From: Dictyocoela muelleri
Taxonomy: Eukaryota; Microsporidia
Length of the DNA stretch: 11,335 nt
Assembly (NCBI GenBank): GCA_016256075.1
Contig: SDVU01000692.1
Location: 1-11,335, forward strand
Direction: 5' to 3'
Positions 10,274 through 11,335 of the stretch are shown here, piece after piece. A program made the translations under genes and the position numbers. The notes beneath the pieces are model-generated. The model made no database searches, was not told the origin of the DNA, and worked only from the letters and a program-made list of their open reading frames with translations. The stretch's first letter is position 1. Every line of letters begins with the position of its first letter.

Positions 10274-10382
10274 TTTTAGTACTGCCCCCTTCAAAACTCT
10301 CGATTTTTTTCTCGATGAGAATATTTGGTGAAATATTCTCCTCAATAAAAAATCGAGAGTGTCGAACGGGGTAGTACCAAAA
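10274..10382. repeat. 109-bp palindrome with GC-rich shoulders
   Basis: The left arm (10274-10324) pairs with the right arm (10331-10382). The arms share AATATT, ACTCTCGATTTTT, GTACTRCCCC and a TTTT end, with a few mismatches and small indels. The GGGG/CCCC shoulders stand out in this background. It looks like a compact foldback element. Open frames that cross it are artefacts. Confidence 0.75.
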
Positions 10383-11335
10383 TATGCTCTGTAAAAAAAA
10401 TAATTTATATGAAGTATGTCTACCCTTTGCATAAAAAACTTCTCTGCGCCTTTTTACCCATACTTAGAACCCGCTTTTGTCGAGATCGAGATCTATTTCG
10501 TTTCATCTATCTTTGCAAATATCTACCAATTCAATTTTATTTTTTGGATGTTCTTTTTGCAACATTTCATTTTAGAACGTATTAAAAATTACTATTAGAT
10601 TTAAGTGGCGATATAGACTTTCAATTCATCACAGAGATATTTTTCATTTCTATTATCCTTCACCTAAAAAATTATTTGCTTTGGGTCGTTAATTTGTATA
10701 AAAGGGTTAATAAATAGAAAAATCTACAATAATTTTTTAAAGCAGCATGTAAAATTCGCGTGTACACATAACGATTCATTTTACCTTCAATTAAATACAA
10801 CTATCTAAATACTGAGTAACTAAAACAGTCCCAAAGAATAATACTACCTCAAAAATGTTTTATTGTAGGTGTCAACTGTTTAAGGTCTAAAACGCGAGCC
10901 ATCTTTTCGTAATACATATCGTCGCCTATCTAGCCAAAAGGTTTATCTTCGTCTCATAAACCCAAATTACGTTTTCTGTTGATCATTGGACCAATCATAA
11001 TTTTATTTAGCCCATTAGAATCTCGAATAAATATTTTTTTAAAAGGTATGCGAAACGCAAACCTACCTTTATAACTGACCTTAAATAGAGACACATGGTA
11101 TAGTAAAAACATAAAAACTAGTAATTTTCTAAAAAATTGTAACCAATAGTTTTAATGAATCTATTTTCGATTCAGATTTTATTGTGCCTAAAAGGAAATT
11201 AAGGTACTAGTACCAGAATACGGCCAATTTTTTAATAATAATTTACTTAATAAAGTAGGATGAAAAATATATAAACATTTGTATATTATTATAATAATTG
11301 TTCATCAACAATTTTCAATATAACTTATTAATAAA
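10383..11335. other. Unrecognised sequence, no gene supported
   Basis: About 950 bases, slightly richer in G/C than the other spacers. All frames on both strands are interrupted, and the translations I tried gave no family I could name with confidence. It contains a 12-base perfect palindrome GGTACTAGTACC at 11203-11214. The composition would suit worn transposon or gene debris, but that is only a guess. Confidence 0.5.

Noticed and set aside
10416-10598. 60-codon open frame on the plus strand
   Set aside because: No motif, no start context and hydrophobic AT-driven composition; it also overlaps an opposing chance frame.
10800-11110. Possible retroelement or transposase coding debris on the minus strand
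   Set aside because: A few residues looked suggestive in translation, but no ordered set of family motifs could be found, so no call is made.

Overview
The window looks like nuclear DNA of a microsporidian or a similarly reduced, very AT-rich eukaryote. It carries two intact, intronless housekeeping genes. The proteasome gene has CCC directly before its ATG and an AATAAA signal just after its stop, both typical of microsporidian genes. The wide AT-rich spacers full of transposon debris point to one of the larger microsporidian genomes rather than the compact Encephalitozoon type. The genus cannot be settled from this sequence.

Layout. 1-4420: glutamine-fructose-6-phosphate aminotransferase (700-2841, +), the entry enzyme to UDP-GlcNAc and spore-wall chitin. 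It lies between two inverted copies of a tRNA-like repeat (1-89 and 4325-4420), with a 251-bp palindrome at 3720-3970 on its 3' side. 4421-6093: no gene, but a diverged LTR-like repeat (core 4550-4766) and a cluster of three related repeat copies (5077-5895), two of which form a palindrome. 6094-8087: a dead Mutator-like (MULE) DNA transposon. It has about 127-bp terminal inverted repeats, a short flanking direct repeat, a decayed transposase (6379-7450) and a much younger near-perfect palindrome (7450-7816) sitting where the transposase trace stops. 8119-8738: a foldback built from about 20-bp minisatellite units and a small perfect palindrome. 9022-9615: proteasome beta1 subunit gene on the minus strand. 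9778-9994: second LTR-like copy, inverted relative to the first. 10274-10382: a further palindrome. The remainder to 11335 is unrecognised AT-rich sequence.

The two genes are not functionally linked. One makes amino sugar for chitin and glycosylation; the other is a catalytic subunit of the 20S proteasome. The distinctive character of the window is its density of inverted repeats: at least seven independent foldbacks or inverted pairs in 11.3 kb. The best supported is the MULE fossil; the least explained are the tRNA-like inverted pair around the aminotransferase gene and the young palindrome inside the dead transposon.
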